NCBI RefSeq assembly: GCF_030269925.1
Contig: NC_085130.1
Location: 2,616,501-2,680,500 of the forward strand
Direction: 5' to 3'
DNA from: Bombyx mori
Taxonomy: Eukaryota > Arthropoda > Insecta > Lepidoptera > Bombycidae
DNA: 64,000 nucleotides
Shown: piece by piece, positions 1-12,000 of the stretch
How the letters are laid out: the number at the start of each line of letters is the position of its first letter
Numbering within the stretch: the first letter of the stretch is position 1
Made by a program: the position numbers and the translations under genes
Notes under the pieces: generated by a model
Told to the model about the DNA's origin: nothing
Seen by the model: the letters and a program-made list of their open reading frames with translations, nothing else
The model's database searches: none

Positions 1-107
1 ATTAAACAGTTAATAAACCACCATTATTACACATTTAAACCCGAATAAACACTAAATAGACAAAATAAAACAAATCACACAACTTCACTCCTCGCGTTCC
101 CGCCAAA

Positions 108-290
108 AAGTCCAGAAGGATATAGAGGAAGAGGTAGACCTAAGAAGAAATGGATGGATTGACGTGAAAGACGATGTGGGTAAGAGGGGAGTGAGCGAAG
201 TAATGGTATATGATAGAGGAGTATGGAAGGAGAAAACATGTTGCGCCGACCCCAGGTGACTGGGAGAAGGGCAGGATAATGATGATGAAC
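108..290 (+). mobile_element. 3' tail of an RTE-like LINE (reverse-transcriptase C-terminus)
   Basis: Conceptual translation, with one frameshift near 160, gives GRPKKKWMD, then VKDDVGKRGVSEVM, then WKEKTCCADP, then a stop. This resembles the conserved C-terminus of lepidopteran RTE-type retrotransposon proteins. It is a dead 5'-truncated copy, repeated at 4595-4777. A shorter piece of the same tail (ccccaggtgactaggagaa) lies at 621-660. Clade assignment is from memory of the motif and is tentative. Confidence 0.6.
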
Positions 291-842
291 TTAACTAATC
301 TAATGACCTAACTAACCTACTTAGAAGAATAAATGAATTTGCCGAAAAAAATAATCGAGCACTATACGCTAGTAGACTCATAGAAGATCATTTTTAAGAC
401 AACGTAGAGTATGTGTTAATGTTCGTTGAGGTCAATTTTGGTTTATACTTTAAATAAATAATTGTAAATAAAATATCATTTAGCTCAAATTAAACAAAAT
501 CAAGTTAAGTTGATATATATATATATATTTTTTTTTTTGCTGGCTCATCATAATTGGGTCTTTCCTCGAGTTACCTGCGGGAGACAATGTACTCCATGGG
601 TTTTGTCTACAGACATGAATAACCCCAGGTGACTAGGAGAAGGGCAGGAGAATGGATGATGAATCGTAATTCGCAAATTTATTCTTGAATTTCGCATTAT
701 TATTCTTATATATTATGTTCAAGTAACGATAACAGACTTCTTTGTCCGCAGGAACGACATACCCAAAACTAGAAATATTTATGATAAGCAGTAAGTTTCC
801 GATTTTCATTTACTACAGATCATTACGAATTACTAATTACTT

Positions 843-1128
843 TTTTATTGCATGTAGGCAGACGAGCATACGGCTCACCTGATGGTAAGCGGTTACCGTT
901 ACTCGATGACGTCTCACGGGGCTCTAACCTGAGGACTTTGCTAACACTAGCCCTAGCAAGAGCAGTGCTTCGCAGAATCTGCCACCGGATCGGAAACGCG
1001 ATCTGGTATATAAATTTTTGTCACTGCCTATAAAGGCAGACGAGCATACGGCCCACTTGATGGTGAGTGGTTACCGTCGCTCATGGACGTCAGCAATGCC
1101 AGGGGCAGAGCCAAGTCGCTGCCTACAA
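843..1128 (-). mobile_element. Two fused LINE 3'-end fragments
   Basis: Positions 843-900 and 1029-1125 carry the GGCAGACGAGCATACGGC motif of the LINE tail also seen at 13.4, 37.3 and 51.1 kb. Positions 900-1005 carry the CTAGCAAGAGCAGTGCTTCG motif of a different LINE tail (BMC1-like). The mosaic suggests template switching or nested insertion. It is repeated at 5330-5615. The small ORF across it starts at TTG and is not a gene. Confidence 0.55.
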
Positions 1129-1320
1129 ATATCTATCTGATATGGAGTACTTCAGAATTAACAAACAATAATAGACTTAATTGCATCTTCTGTTACATAA
1201 TAAGATAAGAACATTTAAAAAAACATAATATATTTTAAAATTAATATTAAAAATTAAACAGTTATGCGTATTAATAAACTATACAAAACTCAACTCTATT
1301 TTTACTGAATGAAGACTTTA

Positions 1321-1602
1321 TTTGAGTCGACTATTATCAAAGCCGGCAATGTGACTTTTGGACAATTATTGGTAAATCAGAAAAACGAATTATTGACTTT
1401 GTATTCCATTGGCAGTCACAAAACTCTTCGGAACGACATCTTAGATAAATAACAGGTTAACTATTAACCTTTATTTAATGCAGGTTTTGTACCGTATTCT
1501 TTGAAGGAGACGATTATATTCAAATCAATCTGTATTGACATATCAATAACATTTTTTTGTCCAAATGCACAGATTGTCACCTTTGATAATAGACGACTCA
1601 TT
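1321..1602. mobile_element. 280-bp MITE with ~22-bp TIRs, copy 1
   Basis: The left end GAGTCGACTATTATCAAAG is matched by the reverse complement of the right end (ctttgataatagacgactca). The interior has no coding potential. The same element is at 5808-6089 and, as an independent slightly diverged copy, at 57559-57841. The superfamily is not recognised. Confidence 0.75.
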
Positions 1603-1856
1603 TCATGACGCTAAATGACACTGAAGAAAAATCCTTTTTTTAAATTAAAGAGTTTTAAATAATAAAGATTTTTCACTCTTCTATTTTTGTCTTAGGAATT
1701 GTAAGTTTGAAATAAGCGTTGCTCTGAAAACAAAGATTTATTATTTCAATAACGTAAAACGTACACAAGAGTAATTAGTACAATTACACTTGTAAACATA
1801 AAGTTGGTATCTCACCTGAAAACAAAGAAATGACATTGTAACTATACTTAAGCCGT

Positions 1857-2509
1857 TTAGGGTCGATTCGACCAAACAAGAGTAAATCTTATTCTTAGAA
1901 TAACTCGTCAGTTAATCGAGAGTAAATCAATTTTACGTTTTACCAACTACAATTCTAAGAATAGTGGGCCTATTCGGGAATTGTTACTATACCGCCGTTT
2001 CGCACGGAATAACGGAGCTATTCCTAGAATAAATTAATGGCGTCTGTCAGTCCAACATCTGATTTCTGTCATTTCATAAATATTTATTCTGTTTAATTTC
2101 AAGTCAACGCAATGCACTAAATGATTATTAATAGTCTGAATGCAACGTTTAAACGAAAAAAGATAAAACCACACGACAAAACTTGACAATTCCCTCAAAC
2201 AAACAAGAAATAAAAATAATACGTTTGACAGCTGGATATCTTACACAACAGCTACTTTTTCACACTAAAATACGGCAAAATCGAGTTGACGATTTGTATG
2301 CTCTTACACTATGCCGTTGAACAACAACATTTATTTGCCGGATTTTATTTTTGTTCACCATTCACTCTGCTATTCGCGTATTGTTATTCCTAGCGCAAGT
2401 ATACGTGGAAAAACGACTATGAATTTACTCGAGATTAAAATCATGGAATAGGTTATTCCTCGTATAGTTACTCGAGTTTAAATTTAAGTTTGGTCAAATC
2501 CGCCCTTAG
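1857..2509. mobile_element. 650-bp non-autonomous TIR element
   Basis: The left end TTAGGGTCGATTCGACCAAAC is mirrored by the right end (gtttggtcaaatccgcccttag) as an imperfect ~22-bp TIR. Internal pieces such as agaataactcg and cgaggaataacc are further subterminal inverted similarities. There is no ORF. Duplicate at 6344-6996. Confidence 0.6.
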
Positions 2510-2563
2510 TTGTATTGCAATTAAGTCTTTTATTGTTTATTAATTCTGAAGTTTTTTTTTTTA

Positions 2564-2715
2564 TTGCTTAGATGGGTGTACGAGCTCACGGCCCACCTGG
2601 TGTTAAGTTGTTACTGGAGCCCATAGACATCTACAACGTAAATGCGCCACCCAACTTGAGATAAGTTCTAAGGTCTCAGTATAGTTACAACGGCTGCCGC
2701 ACTCTTCAAACCGAA
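2564..2715 (-). mobile_element. Bm1 SINE fragment, joined to a Helitron end
   Basis: Minus-strand Bm1 tail half, broken after the motif ccgcactcttcaaaccgaaa. The next bases belong to a Helitron 3' part, so one element was cut by the other or they recombined. Duplicate at 7051-7202. Confidence 0.75.
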
Positions 2716-2844
2716 AAATTATTTTTCCATTAGAAGCCGACATTGTCCCTGATGAACATAGGCTACTTTTTTAATTTTTTAATTTTTTTTTTGGTTTCAT
2801 GTTTGTTTTAATGTTTCCGAAGCGAAGCGAGGGCGGGTCGCTAG
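2716..2844 (+). mobile_element. Helitron 3' end (CTAG terminus)
   Basis: Contains tccattagaagccgacattg and ends in gcgggtcgCTAG followed by T, the terminus of the copy at 49290-49471. The 5' end is lost at the Bm1 junction. Duplicate at 7203-7331. Confidence 0.65.
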
Positions 2845-3097
2845 TTTATAATATATATGGTAATAATATTTGCATTGTGCACCAGATCGGACTTTCAGAT
2901 AAAGATTAAACCCGACCACCTGCCCGAGAAGATAGATGAAGATGAAAAAATAATGTGAGTAAATTTTAACATGCACCTATTCTATATAGGGCTGTATAAT
3001 TTAACCGGCCAAGCCGGCTAAAAAAGTTAGCTAAATTAATTAGCTAGCTAACCGATAGGCTTAGGTAGCTAATTTATATTTAAATTTAGCTATTCTA

Positions 3098-3551
3098 CAT
3101 GATAATCGCCTTATCGTTGCCGCCGCTGATTACTCCCCGAATCCTGATCACGCAGGAGCAAGTCACCGTCGTCGCCCTAGACACGTCCTTGCGGATCCAT
3201 CAGATCCAATAACTCTTGCATTAGATACCTTCAGCTCTAACACTAGGAGCAGGCCGAGGAACCCCGGTAACCGTACTCGTCGAACTCGACAAAGAGGTCG
3301 ACGTGCAACCTAACCTATGCATCAGCCCGCTGAGTTTCTCGCCGGATCTTCTCTGTGGGTCGCGATTCCGATCCGGTAGTAGATTCATTCGCGAAGCAAT
3401 TGCTCTTGAGTTGTTAGGTCTCCTTCGGAGGCGCTCGGGCAGTTGTTAGCAAATCCCACCCCTCCTGGCTGAGCCTTTGCTCGCCCACCTGTCCTGGTGA
3501 AGCTGGAAAGGCCTCCGGGCCACCACTAATCTTTCAATAAAAAAAAAAATG
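3098..3551 (+). mobile_element. LINE 3' end (BMC1-like family, tentative)
   Basis: A GC-rich block carrying the recurring core ctcgccggatcttctc / gatccggtagtagattc and ending in ccggccaccac-like DNA followed by an A-rich tail at about 3536-3549. It is inserted in an AT-rich repeat (3000-3098 and 3552-3600 show related AACCGG/tagctaaatt motifs). Related copies occur on both strands across the window. BMC1 is my best guess for the family. Duplicate at 7585-8038. Confidence 0.55.
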
Positions 3552-3898
3552 TTTAAATTTAACCGGTTACCTGAATTAGCTCAGTTTCAATTCCTTATCT
3601 ACAGACAGGTTCAAAAAATAACCCATTTTTTGTTGTTTAAAGATACGGTGATACTACTGAAATAAATTACTTTCGTTATTTTGGTCATAAAAAAAAGATA
3701 TTATTATTTTTTTCCTCATGTCGAGGCGGATGAGATTCTCGTACTGATGTCTATGGACTCCGTCAGCGGCGGACTCGTGTGGCCATTACAGCAAACAAAA
3801 ATCTTTCGACTAAATCATTTTTTCATTTTACAGAATCGATTGGGAAACAACATCTGTAATCAAACGTAAGATATTTATTAAACGCTTTATAATTATTG

Positions 3899-4027
3899 AG
3901 GCCGTCGGCGCAAAAGTGGCCTAAAATGACCACAGTTAGTATGGAGACAATAAGGTTTTAATTTTTACACTGCTACTAAAGCAAAAACAATACGCCGCAA
4001 AAATCATGTTTACAAAGCCATCAGTTA
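3899..4027. mobile_element. Left arm of a TIR element (host of the Harbinger insertion), copy 1
   Basis: Starts gGCCGTCGGCGCAAAAGTGG, the left terminal repeat of a family seen complete at 23850-24090 and 19750-19954. Here only the left arm survives, because the Harbinger-like element interrupts it and the duplication breakpoint removes the rest. Confidence 0.7.
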
Positions 4028-4482
4028 TGCGGAATTTACATTACGAAATTAGTGTCATGCATGTTGAGCTCAGTTTCACGAAAGTAGTTTCGATATATGC
4101 GAAAGTAATTTCGTTAAAAAATTAGTCTCGCGAAATCCACAGTATCGCAGTAACCATGGCGCCGTCAGCATCAAAGCTATAATTTGCTATATTCAATGTA
4201 GCTAAAGAAATGCTTATATACCTATAAACTTAAAAAAATACTATCCAGAAAAAAAAGACGTTGGTGGATTCGAGGATGGTCAACAAGAAGGCATTTAGGA
4301 GCAATGAAGTTAGTCTCTGAATTAGCAGATGAAGATCTTGAGAGTTATAAAAACTATTTTCGAATGAGTGAAGATTATTTTGATTTTTTACTGTAGGTGT
4401 TTCGGGTCCCAGAGACACCCTTGTCGCTAATATTCATCAATAAGATCTATATTTTTTTCTGTACTCCATCGTTGGTTTGCCA
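4028..4482 (+). mobile_element. Harbinger-like element, truncated by the duplication junction
   Basis: Same element as 8515-9240 but cut at 4482. The left TIR (GCGGAATTTACATTACGAAA) and the transposase-like remnant (about 4234-4393) are present; the right TIR is missing. Confidence 0.75.
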
Positions 4483-4487
4483 CAGAT

Positions 4488-7400
4488 ATTAAACAGTTAA
4501 TAAACCACCATTATTACACATTTAAACCCGAATAAACACTAAATAGACAAAATAAAACAAATCACACAACTTCACTCCTCGCGTTCCCGCCAAAAAGTCC
4601 AGAAGGATATAGAGGAAGAGGTAGACCTAAGAAGAAATGGATGGATTGACGTGAAAGACGATGTGGGTAAGAGGGGAGTGAGCGAAGTAATGGTATATGA
4701 TAGAGGAGTATGGAAGGAGAAAACATGTTGCGCCGACCCCAGGTGACTGGGAGAAGGGCAGGATAATGATGATGAACTTAACTAATCTAATGACCTAACT
4801 AACCTACTTAGAAGAATAAATGAATTTGCCGAAAAAAATAATCGAGCACTATACGCTAGTAGACTCATAGAAGATCATTTTTAAGACAACGTAGAGTATG
4901 TGTTAATGTTCGTTGAGGTCAATTTTGGTTTATACTTTAAATAAATAATTGTAAATAAAATATCATTTAGCTCAAATTAAACAAAATCAAGTTAAGTTGA
5001 TATATATATATATATTTTTTTTTTTGCTGGCTCATCATAATTGGGTCTTTCCTCGAGTTACCTGCGGGAGACAATGTACTCCATGGGTTTTGTCTACAGA
5101 CATGAATAACCCCAGGTGACTAGGAGAAGGGCAGGAGAATGGATGATGAATCGTAATTCGCAAATTTATTCTTGAATTTCGCATTATTATTCTTATATAT
5201 TATGTTCAAGTAACGATAACAGACTTCTTTGTCCGCAGGAACGACATACCCAAAACTAGAAATATTTATGATAAGCAGTAAGTTTCCGATTTTCATTTAC
5301 TACAGATCATTACGAATTACTAATTACTTTTTTATTGCATGTAGGCAGACGAGCATACGGCTCACCTGATGGTAAGCGGTTACCGTTACTCGATGACGTC
5401 TCACGGGGCTCTAACCTGAGGACTTTGCTAACACTAGCCCTAGCAAGAGCAGTGCTTCGCAGAATCTGCCACCGGATCGGAAACGCGATCTGGTATATAA
5501 ATTTTTGTCACTGCCTATAAAGGCAGACGAGCATACGGCCCACTTGATGGTGAGTGGTTACCGTCGCTCATGGACGTCAGCAATGCCAGGGGCAGAGCCA
5601 AGTCGCTGCCTACAAATATCTATCTGATATGGAGTACTTCAGAATTAACAAACAATAATAGACTTAATTGCATCTTCTGTTACATAATAAGATAAGAACA
5701 TTTAAAAAAACATAATATATTTTAAAATTAATATTAAAAATTAAACAGTTATGCGTATTAATAAACTATACAAAACTCAACTCTATTTTTACTGAATGAA
5801 GACTTTATTTGAGTCGACTATTATCAAAGCCGGCAATGTGACTTTTGGACAATTATTGGTAAATCAGAAAAACGAATTATTGACTTTGTATTCCATTGGC
5901 AGTCACAAAACTCTTCGGAACGACATCTTAGATAAATAACAGGTTAACTATTAACCTTTATTTAATGCAGGTTTTGTACCGTATTCTTTGAAGGAGACGA
6001 TTATATTCAAATCAATCTGTATTGACATATCAATAACATTTTTTTGTCCAAATGCACAGATTGTCACCTTTGATAATAGACGACTCATTTCATGACGCTA
6101 AATGACACTGAAGAAAAATCCTTTTTTTAAATTAAAGAGTTTTAAATAATAAAGATTTTTCACTCTTCTATTTTTGTCTTAGGAATTGTAAGTTTGAAAT
6201 AAGCGTTGCTCTGAAAACAAAGATTTATTATTTCAATAACGTAAAACGTACACAAGAGTAATTAGTACAATTACACTTGTAAACATAAAGTTGGTATCTC
6301 ACCTGAAAACAAAGAAATGACATTGTAACTATACTTAAGCCGTTTAGGGTCGATTCGACCAAACAAGAGTAAATCTTATTCTTAGAATAACTCGTCAGTT
6401 AATCGAGAGTAAATCAATTTTACGTTTTACCAACTACAATTCTAAGAATAGTGGGCCTATTCGGGAATTGTTACTATACCGCCGTTTCGCACGGAATAAC
6501 GGAGCTATTCCTAGAATAAATTAATGGCGTCTGTCAGTCCAACATCTGATTTCTGTCATTTCATAAATATTTATTCTGTTTAATTTCAAGTCAACGCAAT
6601 GCACTAAATGATTATTAATAGTCTGAATGCAACGTTTAAACGAAAAAAGATAAAACCACACGACAAAACTTGACAATTCCCTCAAACAAACAAGAAATAA
6701 AAATAATACGTTTGACAGCTGGATATCTTACACAACAGCTACTTTTTCACACTAAAATACGGCAAAATCGAGTTGACGATTTGTATGCTCTTACACTATG
6801 CCGTTGAACAACAACATTTATTTGCCGGATTTTATTTTTGTTCACCATTCACTCTGCTATTCGCGTATTGTTATTCCTAGCGCAAGTATACGTGGAAAAA
6901 CGACTATGAATTTACTCGAGATTAAAATCATGGAATAGGTTATTCCTCGTATAGTTACTCGAGTTTAAATTTAAGTTTGGTCAAATCCGCCCTTAGTTGT
7001 ATTGCAATTAAGTCTTTTATTGTTTATTAATTCTGAAGTTTTTTTTTTTATTGCTTAGATGGGTGTACGAGCTCACGGCCCACCTGGTGTTAAGTTGTTA
7101 CTGGAGCCCATAGACATCTACAACGTAAATGCGCCACCCAACTTGAGATAAGTTCTAAGGTCTCAGTATAGTTACAACGGCTGCCGCACTCTTCAAACCG
7201 AAAAATTATTTTTCCATTAGAAGCCGACATTGTCCCTGATGAACATAGGCTACTTTTTTAATTTTTTAATTTTTTTTTTGGTTTCATGTTTGTTTTAATG
7301 TTTCCGAAGCGAAGCGAGGGCGGGTCGCTAGTTTATAATATATATGGTAATAATATTTGCATTGTGCACCAGATCGGACTTTCAGATAAAGATTAAACCC

Positions 7401-8969
7401 GACCACCTGCCCGAGAAGATAGATGAAGATGAAAAAATAATGTGAGTAAATTTTAACATGCACCTATTCTATATAGGGCTGTATAATTTAACCGGCCAAG
7501 CCGGCTAAAAAAGTTAGCTAAATTAATTAGCTAGCTAACCGATAGGCTTAGGTAGCTAATTTATATTTAAATTTAGCTATTCTACATGATAATCGCCTTA
7601 TCGTTGCCGCCGCTGATTACTCCCCGAATCCTGATCACGCAGGAGCAAGTCACCGTCGTCGCCCTAGACACGTCCTTGCGGATCCATCAGATCCAATAAC
7701 TCTTGCATTAGATACCTTCAGCTCTAACACTAGGAGCAGGCCGAGGAACCCCGGTAACCGTACTCGTCGAACTCGACAAAGAGGTCGACGTGCAACCTAA
7801 CCTATGCATCAGCCCGCTGAGTTTCTCGCCGGATCTTCTCTGTGGGTCGCGATTCCGATCCGGTAGTAGATTCATTCGCGAAGCAATTGCTCTTGAGTTG
7901 TTAGGTCTCCTTCGGAGGCGCTCGGGCAGTTGTTAGCAAATCCCACCCCTCCTGGCTGAGCCTTTGCTCGCCCACCTGTCCTGGTGAAGCTGGAAAGGCC
8001 TCCGGGCCACCACTAATCTTTCAATAAAAAAAAAAATGTTTAAATTTAACCGGTTACCTGAATTAGCTCAGTTTCAATTCCTTATCTACAGACAGGTTCA
8101 AAAAATAACCCATTTTTTGTTGTTTAAAGATACGGTGATACTACTGAAATAAATTACTTTCGTTATTTTGGTCATAAAAAAAAGATATTATTATTTTTTT
8201 CCTCATGTCGAGGCGGATGAGATTCTCGTACTGATGTCTATGGACTCCGTCAGCGGCGGACTCGTGTGGCCATTACAGCAAACAAAAATCTTTCGACTAA
8301 ATCATTTTTTCATTTTACAGAATCGATTGGGAAACAACATCTGTAATCAAACGTAAGATATTTATTAAACGCTTTATAATTATTGAGGCCGTCGGCGCAA
8401 AAGTGGCCTAAAATGACCACAGTTAGTATGGAGACAATAAGGTTTTAATTTTTACACTGCTACTAAAGCAAAAACAATACGCCGCAAAAATCATGTTTAC
8501 AAAGCCATCAGTTATGCGGAATTTACATTACGAAATTAGTGTCATGCATGTTGAGCTCAGTTTCACGAAAGTAGTTTCGATATATGCGAAAGTAATTTCG
8601 TTAAAAAATTAGTCTCGCGAAATCCACAGTATCGCAGTAACCATGGCGCCGTCAGCATCAAAGCTATAATTTGCTATATTCAATGTAGCTAAAGAAATGC
8701 TTATATACCTATAAACTTAAAAAAATACTATCCAGAAAAAAAAGACGTTGGTGGATTCGAGGATGGTCAACAAGAAGGCATTTAGGAGCAATGAAGTTAG
8801 TCTCTGAATTAGCAGATGAAGATCTTGAGAGTTATAAAAACTATTTTCGAATGAGTGAAGATTATTTTGATTTTTTACTGTAGGTGTTTCGGGTCCCAGA
8901 GACACCCTTGTCGCTAATATTCATCAATAAGATCTATATTTTTTTCTGTACTCCATCGTTGGTTTGCCA
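4488..8969. repeat. Tandem duplication, copy 2
   Basis: Second copy of the 4487-bp unit. Unlike copy 1 it runs on past the shared end (8969) into the rest of the Harbinger-like element and its host MITE. Copy 2 therefore holds the ancestral right side and copy 1 the new junction. All sub-elements of copy 1 recur here at +4487. Confidence 0.95.
5808..6089. mobile_element. 280-bp MITE, duplicated copy
   Basis: Duplicate of 1321-1602 produced by the tandem duplication. Confidence 0.75.
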
Positions 8970-9374
8970 TTTTCAATGCTTGAAGCGCGTCCGAACTAAC
9001 AATACACACGTCCGCACAGCGCAGGCCCTTTCGCGACATTAGTTTCACGTCGCGTCTACACTATGAAATTAGTTGCATGACACTAGTTTCACCAAAAAAT
9101 CGCGCAGGGCACGAAACTAATTTGCATGCATGAAATTAATGCATGCATTACGAAAGTATTAAATTACACGTGAAACTGTTGGTAAAACTAATGTCACGAA
9201 ATTAATTTCATGCCACTAATTTCGTAATGTAAATTCGCCTTTATCTATGGCTGAAACTAGGGATAGAGCGGTTTTGCTTCAAAATTTATTATGTTTTAAA
9301 TAAATTGCAATATATGTACATGTAAGCACGAATATGAAAAATGTGGGTTAGGTCAGTTCTGCGCTGACGGTTTC
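8386..9374. mobile_element. TIR element (MITE) carrying a nested Harbinger-like insertion
   Basis: The left end GGCCGTCGGCGCAAAAGTGG is mirrored at the right by the reverse complement of aggtcagttctgcgctgacgg. The interior matches the uninterrupted copies at 19750-19954 and 23850-24090 (tttacaaagccatc-ttat-ctatgg-gaaacta), which fixes the exact site of the nested element. Confidence 0.75.
8515..9240 (+). mobile_element. Harbinger-like (PIF/Harbinger) 726-bp deleted element with TTA target duplication
   Basis: TIRs read GCGGAATTTACATTACGAAA on the left and its near reverse complement (ttcgtaatgtaaattcgcc) on the right. The flanks are TTA at 8512-8514 and 9241-9243. Empty copies of the host repeat have a single TTA, giving a 3-bp target duplication as expected for PIF/Harbinger. 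Positions 8721-8880 translate to RRWWIRGWSTRRHLGAM, then YKNYFRMSEDYFDFLL and a stop, resembling the N-terminus of Harbinger transposases. The catalytic DDE part is absent, so the element is non-autonomous. Confidence 0.85.
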
Positions 9375-9526
9375 AATTATGAATAGCTTTACTTGACTAT
9401 TAGTTTGTAGTTAATTTATCTAACAGTAGTCTAGTATTACTTGTGCAGAGACAATGTCTTTTTATTTGAAGTGAAATTTCTTTAGGCGCGTTGAGAGTAA
9501 AATTCAACTCGCGACAGATTTTTTTT

Positions 9527-9777
9527 AAATTTTTTTATTGCTTAATTGGATGGACGAGCTCACAGCCCATCTGGTGTTAAGTGGTTACTGGAGCCCATAT
9601 ACATCTACAACGTAAATGCGCCACCCACCTTGAGATATAGGTTCTAAGGCCTCAGTATAGTTACAACGGCTGCCCCGCCCTTCAAACCGAAACGCATTAC
9701 TGCTTCACGGCAGAAATAGGCGGGGCGGTGGTACCTACCCGTGCGGACTCACTAGAGGTCCTACCACCAGTACCGTT
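9527..9777 (-). mobile_element. Bm1 SINE, tail half
   Basis: Minus-strand Bm1 from its A-rich tail (tttttattgctta) to the CCTACCACCAGTA block. It forms a head-to-head inverted pair with the plus-strand Bm1 at 10009-10335. Confidence 0.85.
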
Positions 9778-10008
9778 ACGGCTAGAGAGAAAAGATACAA
9801 TTTAGGAAGAGCGAGAGTGAGAAAATAGACAGAGCGTCTCGCGAACCACTCGACCGTGGTGAGAGGGTAAGGACAAAACGAGCTAGGTCATTTCTCTTAT
9901 ACACAGAACATTCCCTGTTACAATAAAAATTTGATTTAAGGATGAAAAATGAAGAAAACCACAATACTACACACCGCAAAAGAAGTTTCACTTCATTCAC
10001 GTGCACCA

Positions 10009-10335
10009 AGTTGACTTCCACGGTGAAGGAATAACATCGTGTAATTAAAATCAAACCCGCAAAATTATAATTTGCGTAATTACTGGTGGTAGGACCACTT
10101 GTGAGTCCGCACGGGTAGGTACCACCACCCCGCCTATTTCCGCCGTGAAGCAGTAATGCGTTTCGGTTCGAAGGGTGGGGTAGCCGTTGTAACTATACTG
10201 AGATCTGAGAACTTATATCTCGAGGTGGGTGGCGCATTTACGTTGTAGATGTCTATGGGCTCCAGTAACCACTTAACACCAGGTGGGCTGTGAGCTCGTC
10301 CATCGATCTAAGCAATAAAAAAATAAATAAAAAAA
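10009..10335 (+). mobile_element. Bm1 SINE, 5'-truncated
   Basis: Begins inside the element at ttgacttccacggtgaagg and runs to the tail gatctaagcaataaaaaa. The tRNA-like head is missing. Bases 9778-10008 between the inverted pair show nothing recognisable. Confidence 0.85.
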
Positions 10336-10444
10336 GCGCACCATTTTTTTTCCATTACGAGCTTACATTTTCCTGTTAATTATTTCCGACTTATCTCAAC
10401 TGCTGTCGTATATGACCACAAATACGTACGTCCCTACCCGATCC

Positions 10445-10757
10445 TGCGGACTGAATGGTAAACAGTCGACGTCACCCTAAACACGTCATTACGGACCCTC
10501 CCGATCCACTAACGGTGCTTTTAGGCACCTCAAGCACCGGTCATCGTCCTCGTCGCACCCGTTGCTTGCGACATAGAGCTCAGCGAGTAAATTAACCCAT
10601 AGGCACAGAGCACTGAATTTCTCGCCGGATATTCTCATTGGGTCGCGTTATCGATCCGGTGGTAGATTCTGCGAAGCACTCTTGCTAGGGCCAGTGTTAG
10701 CAACACGCCCGGTTTGAGCCCCGAAAGCTCACCTACACGCTAGGGTAACGCTGATGC
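10445..10757 (+). mobile_element. LINE 3' end (BMC1-like, tentative)
   Basis: Shares the blocks ccgatccactaacggtgctt, ctcgccggatattctc and ggtggtagattctgcgaagc with the copies at 16.0 and 38.1 kb. Diverged, with small deletions. Confidence 0.6.
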
Positions 10758-12000
10758 TATCTATAAGCTATGCCTTAAATAGCCCTTTTAGTGTTGGGTT
10801 AAAAAGAATTAGCGTTCCACCACGTTTTTCCTTGTATACTTGTTGGTTGTCTAATAACTATCTCCTTTTACAGGCGAAGATTCGTTATCTACGCCGAGAA
10901 GGATTAGGCGAAGCAAACGCAGCACTAGAAATGCGAAGCTAAGCGTCATCTTGAGGTCATCTAAACGTCACATAAACGTCATCTAAAGGTATCAGTTAAC
11001 TTCGACTCCAACAACAATCATAATGTAATGTCGGATAATACAGGCTACCGGTTTTAATTTTAGCGTAGTGACTTCTACAAATGTATGTGGAAATTAATTA
11101 TTAAACTAATGTCGGTCTGGTTTAGTTACGTCATGGCATTGTTTAGTCGGTTGGTGTCAGTTGGTGTTAACGCATCTTCCGGGGAAAGACATTTATTTAA
11201 GAGTTTTAAATATGTGTATTCTATGATCACGGTGTAGAAGATTACACTGTAGATTAAGGGGAAATCGGACCCTTTTTTTATTTATTGCTTAGATGGATGT
11301 GGAAAAGTATTGTGACTTCCCAGATTTGTCCCTCTTCTAACACCAGTCTCTATTCTCCCAATCTACTGTATCAGAAGCGAAGACCATTGTTTTTATTTTT
11401 AATCAGATCTCTCTCACAACTCAAACGATGTGAGTTTTAGATTTAATTTAAAGAATATTCTTTGATTTCATAAAGATTAGCACAGTTATAAATGATTTTG
11501 TTTACAAGACAAAAAGAAATATAAAAATGGCGCCGGACACAAAAATGGCGCCGGATATAAAAATGGCGTCGTACACCTTTCCATTTTAAATCGAAGTTTT
11601 AAACGTAATAATACCCGATAACCCACCGTTCGAAGTGCTTGACTGCTTCGTGGCTGTCAATAGGCATGATTTTGGTACACGTCCGGACTCAAAACGTAAC
11701 AATCACTTATATTGTTTCATCCTTAAAATCCTTTAATGACTGTATTTCATTTTCATATATGTAGTGTGTGTCGAATTAAAAAAAAAGATAATGTTTCATC
11801 AATCAAGTTCCATTTTATCGTCACATAGAATTTAAATACGTGAACAAAACTAGTTCAGAGAAAAGTGTTTTAATGGTGGCCTCTTAAAGCAGGAAATTTG
11901 TTGTTTTTTTTGAAGTGAAACTTCCTTATCGGCGTTGGAAAAAAATTTACCGTCACATTTTTCGGTTACGCGTCACATTTTTCCGTTACGCGCCATCTGT
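10758..12000. other. AT-rich intergenic DNA, no gene seen
   Basis: No coding pattern. A short Bm1 tail scrap (ttattgcttagatggatg) is near 11280-11300, and a triplicated motif of about 20 bp (aaaaatggcgccgga) at 11522-11570. Confidence 0.5.

Larger units (their letters stand above)
1..4482. repeat. Tandem duplication, copy 1 (4487-bp period)
   Basis: The sequence from position 1 recurs from position 4488 with a constant offset of 4487, and every stretch I compared is identical. Identity ends at 4482 (copy 2: 8969); positions 4483-4487 (cagat) bridge to copy 2 and may be the real left end of the unit, lying just outside the window. The unit contains only mobile-element remains and no host gene. 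Perfect identity means a very recent duplication or an assembly artefact. Confidence 0.95.

Noticed and set aside
848..1033. 61-codon open frame, repeated at 5335-5520
   Set aside because: It starts at TTG and runs across fused LINE tail fragments; no protein feature.
3681..3869. 62-codon frame (also 8168-8356) and the minus frame at 4230-4418
   Set aside because: Lie in repeat DNA and begin at non-ATG codons; the minus frame is the shadow of the Harbinger transposase relic on the plus strand.
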